A DNA stretch of 64,000 nt from Gemmatimonadota bacterium (GTDB lineage: Bacteria; Gemmatimonadota; Gemmatimonadetes; Longimicrobiales; Gaopeijiaceae). How positions within the stretch are numbered: the stretch's first letter is position 1; each line of letters begins with the position of its first letter. Below are positions 51,591-60,602 of this stretch, in pieces. The position numbers were made by a program, and so were the translations under genes. The stretch lies in assembly GCA_029863645.1 (NCBI GenBank), contig JAOTVA010000001.1:37705-101704 (forward strand). Reading direction: 5' to 3'. Under the pieces are notes generated by a model, which was given only the letters and a program-made list of their open reading frames with translations, was not told where the DNA came from and searched no databases.

Positions 51591-52628
51591 TTAGACCCTG
51601 GTCGCCGCGCGGAGTCGCTCGAGCGCCGCCGCCGCCCTTCCCTCGTCGATCGACGTCTCGGCCAGGCGCGCCGCTCCCTCCAGGTCTGCTGCCACGCCAC
51701 CCACCAACAGGGCCGCTGCGGCGTTGACCACCACGGCAGTCCGCGCCGCCCCCGGCTCCCCTGCGAGCACGGCCTCGATGATTTCTGCGTTGCGCCCCGG
51801 CTCACCGCCCGCAAGGCCGGCCAGGTCCGCGGGCTCGAGCCCCAGCTGTTGCGGGGTGACCTCGTACTCCAGGATCTCGCCGTCCCTTAGCTCGACGACT
51901 CGAGTGGCACCGACCGGACTGACCTCGTCCATGCCGGGCTCCCCATGCACCACGAGGGCGCTCAGATGTCCGAGCTGTTGCAGGGCCCCGGGGACCAGAT
52001 CGAGAAGCGCGGGGTCGGCGACACCGATCACCTGCCGTCGGGCTCCGGCCGGATTAGTGAGCGGCCCCAGGATGTTCATGATGGTGGTAATCCGAAGTGC
52101 TCGACGAACCGGGCCCACGTGCCGCATCGCGGGGTGGAGCAGAGGCGCGAACATGAAGACGATGCCGGCCTCTTCGAGAATCTCGGCCATCCGCTGAGGC
52201 GTCAGATCGATGCCGACGCCTAGGGCTTCGAGCACGTCAGCGCTCCCGCAACGGGAGGTAAAGGACCGGTTGCCATGCTTCGCCACGGGAACGCCGGCTC
52301 CAGCCGCCACCAGGGCAGACGCTGTGGAGATGTTGAAGGTGGTAACGCTTCCACCCCCGGTTCCGGCCGTGTCCACGAGCCGATCCGGGTCGGCAGAGGC
52401 GACGGGGAGCATCGCCTTACGCAAGGCGAGCACGCCGCCCGCTACCTCACTCGGTTGAATTCCTTTCGCGCTGAGGCCCACGAGCACCCCCGCCATCTGC
52501 GCTTCGGAGGCCGACCCCGACATGAATAGGTCGAAGGCCGCTTCTGCCTCCGTCGCGCTGAGGGTGCGCCCACTGGCGACGGCCTCCAGCACGTCCCTGA
52601 GGTCCCCGTCCTGTTCCTCGCGGCTCAT
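51591..52628 (-). CDS. trpD: Anthranilate phosphoribosyltransferase
   Basis: The 345-residue enzyme joins anthranilate with PRPP. Signature: VDTAGTGGGSVTTFNISTAS (PRPP site), AKHGNRSFTSRCGSADVLEA and the metal-site DE pair in the second domain. It is separated from the other trp genes by lexA and lies on the same strand. No anthranilate synthase (trpE/G) is in the window. A TTGACC...TTAGGA pair (17-base spacing) upstream is a plausible promoter. Confidence 0.95.
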   Translation of the reverse strand: MSREEQDGDLRDVLEAVASGRTLSATEAEAAFDLFMSGSASEAQMAGVLVGLSAKGIQPSEVAGGVLALRKAMLPVASADPDRLVDTAGTGGGSVTTFNISTASALVAAGAGVPVAKHGNRSFTSRCGSADVLEALGVGIDLTPQRMAEILEEAGIVFMFAPLLHPAMRHVGPVRRALRITTIMNILGPLTNPAGARRQVIGVADPALLDLVPGALQQLGHLSALVVHGEPGMDEVSPVGATRVVELRDGEILEYEVTPQQLGLEPADLAGLAGGEPGRNAEIIEAVLAGEPGAARTAVVVNAAAALLVGGVAADLEGAARLAETSIDEGRAAAALERLRAATRV

Positions 52629-52731
52629 CCAGACTCCTGTTCTTCAGCGACGCACCGAGGCGAGATCCTAATCCAGACGCCACTTTAGGGTCAATCGATC
52701 ACTCCACGCTCAAGGCTGTTAGACTTAGCCC
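52629..52731. promoter_or_regulatory. Divergent region of trpD and truA with candidate promoter
   Basis: On the minus strand TTGACC followed after 17 bases by TTAGGA gives a reasonable sigma-70 promoter for trpD. On the plus strand TTAGAC stands only about a dozen bases before the truA GTG, too close for a normal leader, so truA transcription may begin elsewhere or be near-leaderless. Confidence 0.4.
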
Positions 52732-53547
52732 GTGGACGCCCCAGAATCGATCCGCCTCAGCCTCACCGTCCAATATGACGGGGCCGCGTTCCACGGCTGG
52801 CAGGTCCAACCGGACCAGCGCACCGTGCAGGGCGTCCTCGAGGACGTGCTGAGCCGCCTGGGTAACCGTCCTTGCACTGTGCTGGGCTCGGGACGCACCG
52901 ACACGGGCGTGCACGCAACTGGGCAGGTGGCCGCCGTGGACATGCCCCCGACGTGGACGCCCGCGTCCCTCCACAGATCGCTCACCGCCGTCCTGCCGCC
53001 GGACCTCTGGGTCGAGTCCGTGCGGGCCGTGCCACCGGACTTCCACCCGCGATACGACGCGCTGGCCCGGACCTATGAGTACCGCATCGGGTCCACCCCC
53101 GAGGCCGCTTCGCCGTTCTACAGCCGGTGGTGCTGGGCACTCTCCGAGCCCGTGGACGGAGGCCTGCTGGACGCATCGGCCGCGCTCCTCCCCGGCACGC
53201 ACTCCTTTTTGGCCTTCGCCAAGGCGGGCCAGCCGGAGCGCGGAGATATGTGTACCGTGCGCGAGGCGAAGTGGTCGGAGTGGTCCCATGGGACGCGCAT
53301 GACGATCACGGCCGACCGCTATCTCCACCACATGGTGCGCTATCTGGTCGGCACCATGGTCGACATCGGAAGAGGCCGCAGGCCGCTCACGGAGCTTCCG
53401 CGCCTGCTCGAAAACGACCCCGAATTGACGACCTCCCCCCCCGCTCCACCCCAAGGGCTCTTCCTGAGCCGAGTGGAGTATCCTGACAGCGTCCGGCCGA
53501 GCCAGGACGTGACACACAAGCCCACGAGGAGTACCGCCACGGCATGA
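52732..53547 (+). CDS. truA: tRNA pseudouridine(38-40) synthase TruA
   Basis: The 271-residue enzyme modifies U38-U40 in the anticodon arm. The catalytic aspartate is Asp57 in [30 protein letters not shown] and [16 protein letters not shown] are further family motifs. It starts with GTG at 52732 and overlaps the transaldolase start by four bases. The extra 20-residue C-terminal tail (after [10 protein letters not shown]) is not part of the family core. Confidence 0.94.
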   Translation: MDAPESIRLSLTVQYDGAAFHGWQVQPDQRTVQGVLEDVLSRLGNRPCTVLGSGRTDTGVHATGQVAAVDMPPTWTPASLHRSLTAVLPPDLWVESVRAVPPDFHPRYDALARTYEYRIGSTPEAASPFYSRWCWALSEPVDGGLLDASAALLPGTHSFLAFAKAGQPERGDMCTVREAKWSEWSHGTRMTITADRYLHHMVRYLVGTMVDIGRGRRPLTELPRLLENDPELTTSPPAPPQGLFLSRVEYPDSVRPSQDVTHKPTRSTATA

Positions 53548-54200
53548 AGATCTTCCTGGACACCGCCGACCTCGGTGAAATTCGCCGAGCGGCCGACGCC
53601 GGCCTGATCGATGGCATCACCACCAACCCCTCGCTCGTGGCCAAGGTCGCGGGGGAGCGAGACCCCAAAGAGATCTACCTCGAAATCTGCGAGGCGGTGG
53701 ACGGACCCGTCAGCCTGGAGGTCGTGGCCGTCGATCGCGCCACGATGCTCACGGAAGGACGCAAGCTCGCGGCGATCCACGAGAACGCCGTCGTCAAAGT
53801 CCCCCTCACAGAAGACGGCCTGAAGGCCTGTCGTGACCTCGTGTCCGAGGGCATGAAGGTCAACGTGACCTTGTGCTTTTCCGTGTCCCAAGCCCTGCTC
53901 GCGGCCAAGGCCGGAGCCACATATGTGTCCCCGTTCGTCGGGCGCATAGACGACACGTCCGGCGAAGGCATGGAGCTCATTCACCAGATCCGACAGGTCT
54001 ACGACAACTACGGATACGAAACGGAGATCTTGGCCGCGTCGCTCCGCCACCCGGTGCACGTCGTGGAATCGATGCTGATCGGGGCCGACTGTTGCACCAT
54101 TCCACCCAAGGTCTTGTGGCAGCTGAGCAAGCATCCGCTCACCGACAGGGGGCTGGAGGCTTTTCTCTCAGACTGGGAGACATTGGGCGCAACGCTGTGA
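53544..54200 (+). CDS. tal: Transaldolase (FSA/TalC-type short form)
   Basis: The 218-residue TIM barrel belongs to the short transaldolase/fructose-6-phosphate aldolase group. The Schiff-base lysine is Lys85 ([10 protein letters not shown]); [11 protein letters not shown] and [14 protein letters not shown] are diagnostic. It transfers a dihydroxyacetone unit in the pentose phosphate pathway. The stop TGA shares bases with the next ATG (TGATG), so translation with the HtrA gene is coupled. Confidence 0.92.
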   Translation: MKIFLDTADLGEIRRAADAGLIDGITTNPSLVAKVAGERDPKEIYLEICEAVDGPVSLEVVAVDRATMLTEGRKLAAIHENAVVKVPLTEDGLKACRDLVSEGMKVNVTLCFSVSQALLAAKAGATYVSPFVGRIDDTSGEGMELIHQIRQVYDNYGYETEILAASLRHPVHVVESMLIGADCCTIPPKVLWQLSKHPLTDRGLEAFLSDWETLGATL

Positions 54201-55654
54201 TGCACGTGACTCGCCGCCGGAACCGGGTCGGGTGGCTCGCGGTCGGGCTCCTCTTGGGGTGCGCGCCGGATGGGTCAGTCGTTTCGGGGGCGGACGCCCA
54301 GCCGCTCCGGTCGACAGCGGCCGCTCGGCCCTCCACACAAGTAAACCAGGCCGTACCGGTCGAGGCGTCCGCCCAACTGGACGAAAGCCGTACAACGGCC
54401 ATTGTGCGGGCAGCCAGTCGAGTCGCCCCAGCGGTCGTGAGCGTCAACGTCATCAGGACCGAGCGCGTCCAGGCCCGCAGCCAGTGGGAGAGTTACTTCT
54501 TGCCGCCGAACGCCCAGCGCCGGAGCGCCGGCTTTGGATCGGGCGTGATCGTGCAGGATGACGGAATCGTGGTGACGAACCACCACGTCATTCAGGGCGC
54601 CGATCAGATCCGGGTGACGCTGTCGGACGGCCGGGACTTGGAAGCGACCCTGATAGGGACGGACGCATCGGCAGACATCGCGGTGCTCCGTGTGCGAGCC
54701 CCCGACCTCCCCGTGGCTCCCGTCGGCACGACCGAGGGATTGATGATCGGGGAGTGGGCCATCGCCATCGGCAATCCGCTGGGCAACTACGTGGGCGATA
54801 CACAGCCGACCGTGACCGCCGGAGTCGTCTCGGCGGCCAACAGGAACATCACGCCGTCCTCGGGCGAGGAAGGCATCTACCTCGGCATGATTCAGACCGA
54901 CGCCTCCATCAACCCGGGAAACTCCGGTGGAGCGCTGGTCAACGCCGCCGGTCAGGTCATCGGCATCAACGCCTCGATCATCTCGCGGGGCGGCGGCAGT
55001 GAGGGCCTGGGCTTCGCGATTCCCATCGACCGGGCGCTGCGCATCGTCGATGACTTGCTTCGATTCGGCGAGGTCCGCAGGGCCTGGGTCGGCGTCGAGG
55101 TGGAGCCCGTCGAAGCGGACGCGTGGGGGCGCACGCGCGGCGTCCGCGTGAGCGCGGTGGTCCCCGGCTCACCGGGCGATCGCGCTGGCCTGCAAGCGGG
55201 GGACCATCTCCTGTCGGCGAATCGACGCCCCCTGACGGGGCCTCTGGACTTCGAGGGCATCCTCCTCGACCTGCGCGCCGGCGACCAGCTGCTCGTCACG
55301 GTAGAGGGCCGCAGTCGAGCCATCGAGCTCGAGGCCGCTGCCTACCCGTCCACGACGGCGGAGCGCGTACGGGTACTCGAGGACATCGAGCTGATCACGG
55401 TCACGCCCCAGATTCGGGCCGAGCGCGGCCTCTCCAGCGAGCGTGGAGCGATGATCGCCGGTCTTTCCGACGAGAGCGCGAGGCAGACCGGGCTACGCCT
55501 AGGCGACGTCATCGTGCAGCTCAACCGGGTCCCGATCCGGTCAGCCGAAGAGCTGGCGACGATCTTCCAGGGCCTCACGGGGAGTGGCCGACTCGACGTC
55601 TATTTCGAACGCAACCGCGGCTACAACCGTCGCACACTTCTCTGGAGACGCTGA
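54200..55654 (+). CDS. HtrA/DegP-like trypsin-fold lipoprotein with two PDZ-like domains
   Basis: The 484-residue protein starts with a lipoprotein signal (lipobox LLLGC, Cys21). The trypsin-like domain has His129 (VTNHHVI), Asp159 (ADIAVL) and Ser242 (NPGNSGGAL); two PDZ-like domains follow (about 320-390 and 400-470; VVPGSPGDRAGLQAGDHLLS, LGDVIVQLNRVPI). It is a periplasmic protease/chaperone for misfolded proteins. Most HtrA enzymes are soluble or have one anchoring helix; the lipid anchor implies outer- or inner-membrane attachment. It is downstream of the transaldolase and seven bases before purB. Confidence 0.9.
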   Translation: MHVTRRRNRVGWLAVGLLLGCAPDGSVVSGADAQPLRSTAAARPSTQVNQAVPVEASAQLDESRTTAIVRAASRVAPAVVSVNVIRTERVQARSQWESYFLPPNAQRRSAGFGSGVIVQDDGIVVTNHHVIQGADQIRVTLSDGRDLEATLIGTDASADIAVLRVRAPDLPVAPVGTTEGLMIGEWAIAIGNPLGNYVGDTQPTVTAGVVSAANRNITPSSGEEGIYLGMIQTDASINPGNSGGALVNAAGQVIGINASIISRGGGSEGLGFAIPIDRALRIVDDLLRFGEVRRAWVGVEVEPVEADAWGRTRGVRVSAVVPGSPGDRAGLQAGDHLLSANRRPLTGPLDFEGILLDLRAGDQLLVTVEGRSRAIELEAAAYPSTTAERVRVLEDIELITVTPQIRAERGLSSERGAMIAGLSDESARQTGLRLGDVIVQLNRVPIRSAEELATIFQGLTGSGRLDVYFERNRGYNRRTLLWRR

Positions 55655-55660
55655 GGCCAC

Positions 55661-57103
55661 GTGGGCACCTCTGACCTATACGTTCACCCCCTCACGACCC
55701 GGTATGCGTCGCGCGAAATGCAGGGCGTATTCTCGCCCGCTACGCGCTACGGCATCTGGCGGCGTCTCTGGCTCGCTCTGGCTGAGGCCGAGGCGAACCT
55801 CGGCATCGATATACCGGAAGAGGCGTTGGGCCAGATGCGCGACTCGCTCGATGATCTGGACCTCGACCGGGCCGCCGAGTACGAACGACGCTTTCGCCAC
55901 GACGTCATGGCGCACGTGCATCTCTACGGAGACGATGCACCTGCGGCGAAGGGGATCATCCACCTGGGCGCGACAAGCGCCTACGTCGGAGACAACACCG
56001 ACTTGATCCTCCACCGTCGGGCGCTGGCACTCATCCGTACGAGGGTCACGCGTTGCGTGCAGAAGCTGTCCGATTTCGCTCGCGAGTACGCTTCCCTCCC
56101 GACGCTCGGCTATACCCATTTCCAGCCGGCGCAGCCGACGACGGTTGGAAAGCGGGCGACGCTCTGGATCCAGGACCTGCTCCTCGACCTCGAAGAGCTC
56201 GACCACCGCATCGACAGTGTGCGTTTCCGAGGCGTTCGTGGCACGACAGGCACGCAGGCGTCCTTCCTGGAGCTCTTCCGAGGCGATCACGCGAAGGTGG
56301 AGGCGCTCGACGCATCGGTCCGTGAGAAGATGGGCTTCGATGCCGACTATCCTGTCAGCGGCCAGACGTACCCTCGAAAAGTCGACTATCAGGTGCAGGC
56401 GTCCCTCGCAGGTGTGGCCGCCTCCGTCTCCAAGATTGGGAACGACCTGCGCCTGCTCGCACACCTGCGCGAGGTCGAAGAGCCCTTCGAAGAAGAACAG
56501 ATCGGCTCGTCCGCGATGCCCTACAAGCGGAACCCGATGCGCGCCGAGCGGATCTGCGCCCTTGCCCGTCACGTGATCGTGCTGGCTCAGGACCCGGCCT
56601 TTACGGCAGCGACGCAATGGCTGGAGCGCACCCTCGACGACTCGGCTAACAGACGCCTTTCGGTGCCCGATTCCTTCCTCGCTCTGGACGGCTGCCTGGT
56701 TCTTCTGGAGAACATCGCGGGCGGCCTGATCGTGAATCGCGAGGTCGTGCGGAGGAATCTCGCCGAGCACCTTCCTTTTATGGCCACGGAGACGATCTTG
56801 ATGCACGTGACGTCACGTGGCGGTGACCGTCAGCACCTGCACGAGCGCATCCGCCAGCATTCGATGGCGGCAGCGAAGCGGATCAAGGAGGAAGCCGCGG
56901 AGGTGGACCTGCTTGAAAGGATCGCGGGTGATGACGCGTTCGGTCTTACGCAGAGCGACCTCGACGCGCTCGTCGACCCCGCGCGGTTCGTTGGCAGGGC
57001 GCCGGAGCAGGTCACGCGATTCCTGGACGATCATGTCGCACCGGCGCTAACGAGGCAGTCGGACCGCGCCGTCCCCCTCTCTGACCCCGATGTTCATGTC
57101 TGA
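55661..57103 (+). CDS. purB: Adenylosuccinate lyase
   Basis: The 480-residue fumarase/aspartase-superfamily enzyme splits adenylosuccinate and SAICAR. Signatures: ATSAYVGDNTDLILHRRALA, YTHFQPAQPTTVGKRA and the flexible loop SSAMPYKRNPMRAERIC near residue 285. It starts at GTG 55661 (GAGG upstream). It is the first gene of the purine operon and overlaps purC by 14 bases. Full length (family about 430-480). Confidence 0.95.
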   Translation: MGTSDLYVHPLTTRYASREMQGVFSPATRYGIWRRLWLALAEAEANLGIDIPEEALGQMRDSLDDLDLDRAAEYERRFRHDVMAHVHLYGDDAPAAKGIIHLGATSAYVGDNTDLILHRRALALIRTRVTRCVQKLSDFAREYASLPTLGYTHFQPAQPTTVGKRATLWIQDLLLDLEELDHRIDSVRFRGVRGTTGTQASFLELFRGDHAKVEALDASVREKMGFDADYPVSGQTYPRKVDYQVQASLAGVAASVSKIGNDLRLLAHLREVEEPFEEEQIGSSAMPYKRNPMRAERICALARHVIVLAQDPAFTAATQWLERTLDDSANRRLSVPDSFLALDGCLVLLENIAGGLIVNREVVRRNLAEHLPFMATETILMHVTSRGGDRQHLHERIRQHSMAAAKRIKEEAAEVDLLERIAGDDAFGLTQSDLDALVDPARFVGRAPEQVTRFLDDHVAPALTRQSDRAVPLSDPDVHV

Positions 57104-58043
57104 TCACGCACCCGTGTTGCAGTCCGACCTCGACCTTCGCCTTCTTCACCGCGGCAAGGTCCGTGACGTCTACGAGATCGACGCCGAAACACTCCTCATG
57201 GTGGCCTCGGACCGGGTGAGCGCGTTCGACGTCGTCCTGCCGCAGCCGATTCCGTTCAAGGGTGAGGTGCTCACGCTCGTCACGGCGTGGTGGCTGGAGC
57301 AGCTGGAGGACCGCATCGGGCATCACCTTATTGCGGTCGATCCGGACGTCATCGTGGACCGGCACCCGGACCTCGCAGCGAGTCGCGACGTGTGGCAGAG
57401 GCGGGCCATGCTGGTGAGGCGTACGGACCCCGTCCTAGTCGAGTGCGTAGTGCGCGGGTTCATCACCGGCTCGGCGTGGAAGGAGTACGCCAAAGGCGGC
57501 ACGCTAGCGGGAGAGCCCCTTCCGGAAGGTCTGCGAGAGAGCGAGCGACTCGATCCGCCGATTTTCTCGCCCGCGACGAAGGCCCAAGAGGGTGAACACG
57601 ACGAGAACATCACCTTCGACCAAGTCGTCGATCTCCTCGGTGCCGACCTTGCGGGTCGGCTCGCCGACCTCTCGCAGGAGATCTACGCATACGGTCGAGA
57701 CGTCGCGGGTGAACGAAACATCATCCTTGCCGACACGAAGCTCGAGTTCGGGACCGCGCCATCCGGAGAGCTCCTGCTCATCGACGAAGTGCTTACGCCC
57801 GACTCGTCACGGTTCTGGCCCAAGGAATCGTACGTCCTAGGGCGCGGACAGCCGTCGCTGGACAAGCAGCCGATCCGCGACTGGCTCGACGGGCTCGAGG
57901 ATTGGGACAAGACGCCGCCAGCCCCCGACTTGCCCGACGCGGTCGTGAACGAGGCGTCCGAGCGTTACCAAGATGTCTTCCGGAGGCTGACCGGGATCTC
58001 GCTCTCCGCGTACGTACCTCCCCGCTTCGGCACGAATCGGTGA
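57090..58043 (+). CDS. purC: SAICAR synthase
   Basis: The 317-residue enzyme makes phosphoribosylaminoimidazole-succinocarboxamide from CAIR and aspartate. Motifs include HRGKVRDVYEID, VASDRVSAFDVVLP, ECVVRGFITGSAWKEY and ILADTKLEFGTAPSGELLLI. It is full length for bacterial SAICAR synthases of the longer class. ATG at 57090 overlaps purB by 14 bases; 57096 is an alternative. Confidence 0.95.
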   Translation: MFMSDHAPVLQSDLDLRLLHRGKVRDVYEIDAETLLMVASDRVSAFDVVLPQPIPFKGEVLTLVTAWWLEQLEDRIGHHLIAVDPDVIVDRHPDLAASRDVWQRRAMLVRRTDPVLVECVVRGFITGSAWKEYAKGGTLAGEPLPEGLRESERLDPPIFSPATKAQEGEHDENITFDQVVDLLGADLAGRLADLSQEIYAYGRDVAGERNIILADTKLEFGTAPSGELLLIDEVLTPDSSRFWPKESYVLGRGQPSLDKQPIRDWLDGLEDWDKTPPAPDLPDAVVNEASERYQDVFRRLTGISLSAYVPPRFGTNR

Positions 58044-58702
58044 GGTTCGCCCCGGAAGGGTACCCGTTCATCGCTGCCGCCCTCGTGCTTAGCGCGGCCG
58101 CTTGGGCTTTGGCAACCAGAGCGGGCGGCCTATGGACGATGGGCCTCGCGGTCGTCTTTTCGGCGCTGGTTCTCTTCGTCGTCTGGTTCTTTCGCGATCC
58201 CGCTCCTCGGCTGCCCGACGACGGCCGAGTCGTCGTGGCTCCGGGACAGGGGAAGGTGATCGACATCCGCGAGGTCGACGAACCGTCGTTCCTGCGCGGC
58301 GCGGCGCGCAGGATCACGATCTTCCTCAATGTGTTCGATGTACACGTCCAGCGCGCTCCGGTGAGCGGCACTGTAAGGCATCGCTCGTATAAGCCCGGTG
58401 AATATGCCGTGGCTTGGCTCGAGAAGGCGTCCGAGGATAACGAGCAGGCGTCGCTGGGCATCGCGACCCCGCACGGCCCAGTGCTCGTGCGTCAGATCGC
58501 GGGTCTCGTGGCCCGGCGCATCGTGACGGACCCGGCGGAGGGCGACGCCGTACAGCGTGGGCAACGCATCGGGCTGATCCGCTTCGGCTCGCGAGTCGAC
58601 CTCTTCTTGCCGCTCGAGTGGGAAGTCACGTGTGCCGTGGGTGACCGAGCCCGCGTCGGCGTGACCGCGCTCGCGCGGCTGCCCGTGGCGGTGGAAGCGT
58701 GA
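58040..58702 (+). CDS. psd: Phosphatidylserine decarboxylase, short type
   Basis: The 220-residue proenzyme becomes a pyruvoyl enzyme by cleavage before Ser184 in the RFGSRVDLFL segment. Two membrane helices precede the catalytic core (about 10-50), then VHVQRAPVSGTVRHRSYKPG and AGLVARRIVTDPAEGDAV. It turns phosphatidylserine into phosphatidylethanolamine. GTG at 58040 overlaps the purC stop (GTGA). It sits directly before its metabolic predecessor pssA. Confidence 0.93.
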   Translation: MRFAPEGYPFIAAALVLSAAAWALATRAGGLWTMGLAVVFSALVLFVVWFFRDPAPRLPDDGRVVVAPGQGKVIDIREVDEPSFLRGAARRITIFLNVFDVHVQRAPVSGTVRHRSYKPGEYAVAWLEKASEDNEQASLGIATPHGPVLVRQIAGLVARRIVTDPAEGDAVQRGQRIGLIRFGSRVDLFLPLEWEVTCAVGDRARVGVTALARLPVAVEA

Positions 58703-59586
58703 GGGGCCCGCGCCCGCCGAGCCGGCAGACGCTCCAGCGGGGCATCATCATCCTGCCGTCGGCGTTTACCCTAGGGAATCTCTTCTTCGGCGTATACGCG
58801 TTGGTCGCGGCTTCGAGGGGCGACTTCATGTCCGCCGGCTGGTTCATCATCCTCGCCGGGACGTTGGACATGCTGGACGGAAGCGTGGCGCGCCTTACGA
58901 GGACGGGCTCACGCTTCGGCGCCGAGCTCGACTCGCTGGTCGATGCGATCTCGTTCGGAGTAGCGCCCGGCTTCATCATGTATCTCCTCTTCTTCGCGGA
59001 TACACAGTGGAGTTGGACGCTCTCCTTCGTGTACATCACCGCAGTTGTCGTGCGCCTGGCCCGGTTCAACATCGAGCAGGGTGGTGAGGCCAAGAGATAC
59101 TTTCACGGCCTCCCCTCGCCCGCTGCCGGCATGATGTTGGGGGCGTTCTACCCGTTCAGTCAGACGAGCTTCTTCGAACAGTACCTCAGCGACCTACCGT
59201 GGCAGCAGATCATGGGCGTGGGCATGGTGCTGCTCGGGGTCCTCCTGGTCAGTCATGTCCCGTACGCGCGCTTCCCGAAGATCGGGCTGAGAACCGCGAA
59301 GGGAATCACCAATACCGTGCTGGTGTTGTTGGGTCTCTTCGCAGCGGTCTCCGTGCCACGCTACTACTTCTTCTCCGTGTGCCTCCTCTACGTCGCTTGG
59401 GGTCTCATCAAGTCGGTCCTTCTCGGGCTCCTCGACCGGCTCCCCGGTGGCGATCCATTGCTCGATGAGGATGAGGAGGACGAGGAGTGGGGCGAGGTCC
59501 GCTCGCTCGAGTACGACGAATTTCGTGCCCCGGGCCGCGCCAAGCCCGACATCGATCGACCACGAAGCTTGGAGGATCACGCTTGA
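58699..59586 (+). CDS. pssA: CDP-diacylglycerol-serine O-phosphatidyltransferase
   Basis: The 295-residue membrane enzyme has the CDP-alcohol signature D-G-x2-A-R-x8-G-x3-D-x3-D ([20 protein letters not shown]), with eight or so membrane helices. It makes phosphatidylserine, the substrate of the upstream psd. The last 60 residues are a hydrophilic acidic tail ([12 protein letters not shown]), longer than usual. GTG at 58699 overlaps psd by four bases; the stop overlaps the purS TTG. Confidence 0.93.
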   Translation: MRGPRPPSRQTLQRGIIILPSAFTLGNLFFGVYALVAASRGDFMSAGWFIILAGTLDMLDGSVARLTRTGSRFGAELDSLVDAISFGVAPGFIMYLLFFADTQWSWTLSFVYITAVVVRLARFNIEQGGEAKRYFHGLPSPAAGMMLGAFYPFSQTSFFEQYLSDLPWQQIMGVGMVLLGVLLVSHVPYARFPKIGLRTAKGITNTVLVLLGLFAAVSVPRYYFFSVCLLYVAWGLIKSVLLGLLDRLPGGDPLLDEDEEDEEWGEVRSLEYDEFRAPGRAKPDIDRPRSLEDHA

Positions 59587-59870
59587 CCCGATACAGCCTC
59601 GAAGTGCGCATCAAGCCCCGTCCTGGACTCCTGGACCCAGAGGGCAAGGCCATCCACCACGCGCTTCAGTCGCTCGGTTGGGGCGCCGTCGACGAGGTCC
59701 GCGTCGGCAAGGTGATATACATCGACCTCGAAGCGGAGTCGGAGGCCGCGGCGACCGAAACCGCGACCGCCATGTGCCGCAAGATTCTGGCGAACCCCGT
59801 CACCGAGGACTTCCAAGTCTCGATGGCCGTTGGGGTCCCGGCGGGCAAACTGGAGGGAGCTCAATCATGA
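59583..59870 (+). CDS. purS: FGAM synthase subunit PurS
   Basis: The 95-residue subunit forms part of the PurS/PurQ/PurL complex. It begins [20 protein letters not shown] and contains [23 protein letters not shown] 59583 overlaps the pssA stop (TTGA). Length is slightly above typical PurS (about 80-85). Confidence 0.92.
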   Translation: MTRYSLEVRIKPRPGLLDPEGKAIHHALQSLGWGAVDEVRVGKVIYIDLEAESEAAATETATAMCRKILANPVTEDFQVSMAVGVPAGKLEGAQS

Positions 59871-60565
59871 AGGCGGCGGTCGTCACATTCCCGGGTTCGA
59901 ACGGGGACTACGACCTGTACAAGGCGGCCCAGCAGGTTGGCTTCGATACCCATTTCGTGTGGCACCGCGAACGCGGCTTGGACGCGTATGACGTGGTGCT
60001 CCTCCCCGGCGGCTTCTCGTACGGAGACTACCTACGGGCAGGCGCGATCGCGCGAATGAGCCCGATCATGGAGGACGTCATCCGCTTCGCGGCGGCGGGC
60101 GGGCCCGTCCTTGGCATCTGCAACGGCTTTCAGACGCTGTGCGAGGCCGGCCTTCTGCCGGGCGCTCTGGTGCGCAACGACGTTCTGAGATTCCAAGGCA
60201 AGGATGTGCGCATCCGCGTGGAGCGAACCGACCTACCCTTCACGAGCACCTACACCGAGGGCCAGATCCTCACGATCCCAATCGCGCACGGCGAGGGGAA
60301 CTACGAAGCGGACCCCGCGACGCTGGAAGAGCTGGAGGGAGAGGGACGCGTGGTCTTTCGCTACGTGGACCGTAACGGCGAGCCCGGTGCGGCCGCCAAT
60401 CCCAATGGATCCTGGCACAACATCGCCGGCGTGACCAACGAGGCGGGGAACGTGCTAGGCATGATGCCTCATCCTGAGCGTGCGATGGAGAAGCTTCTGG
60501 GCTCGGACGACGGCCTCGCGCTCTTCGCGTCTCTGGTGGCGAGCGTCCCGGCATTGTCGAGTTGA
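59867..60565 (+). CDS. purQ: FGAM synthase glutamine amidotransferase subunit PurQ
   Basis: The 232-residue class I amidotransferase has nucleophile Cys85 ([11 protein letters not shown]) and the His/Glu pair in [10 protein letters not shown]. It supplies ammonia to PurL. GGAGG precedes the ATG at 59867, which overlaps purS by four bases. Confidence 0.95.
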   Translation: MKAAVVTFPGSNGDYDLYKAAQQVGFDTHFVWHRERGLDAYDVVLLPGGFSYGDYLRAGAIARMSPIMEDVIRFAAAGGPVLGICNGFQTLCEAGLLPGALVRNDVLRFQGKDVRIRVERTDLPFTSTYTEGQILTIPIAHGEGNYEADPATLEELEGEGRVVFRYVDRNGEPGAAANPNGSWHNIAGVTNEAGNVLGMMPHPERAMEKLLGSDDGLALFASLVASVPALSS

Positions 60566-60602
60566 CCACTCCCGCGACTTTCCGAAACGAGCGACCAATA
60601 CA

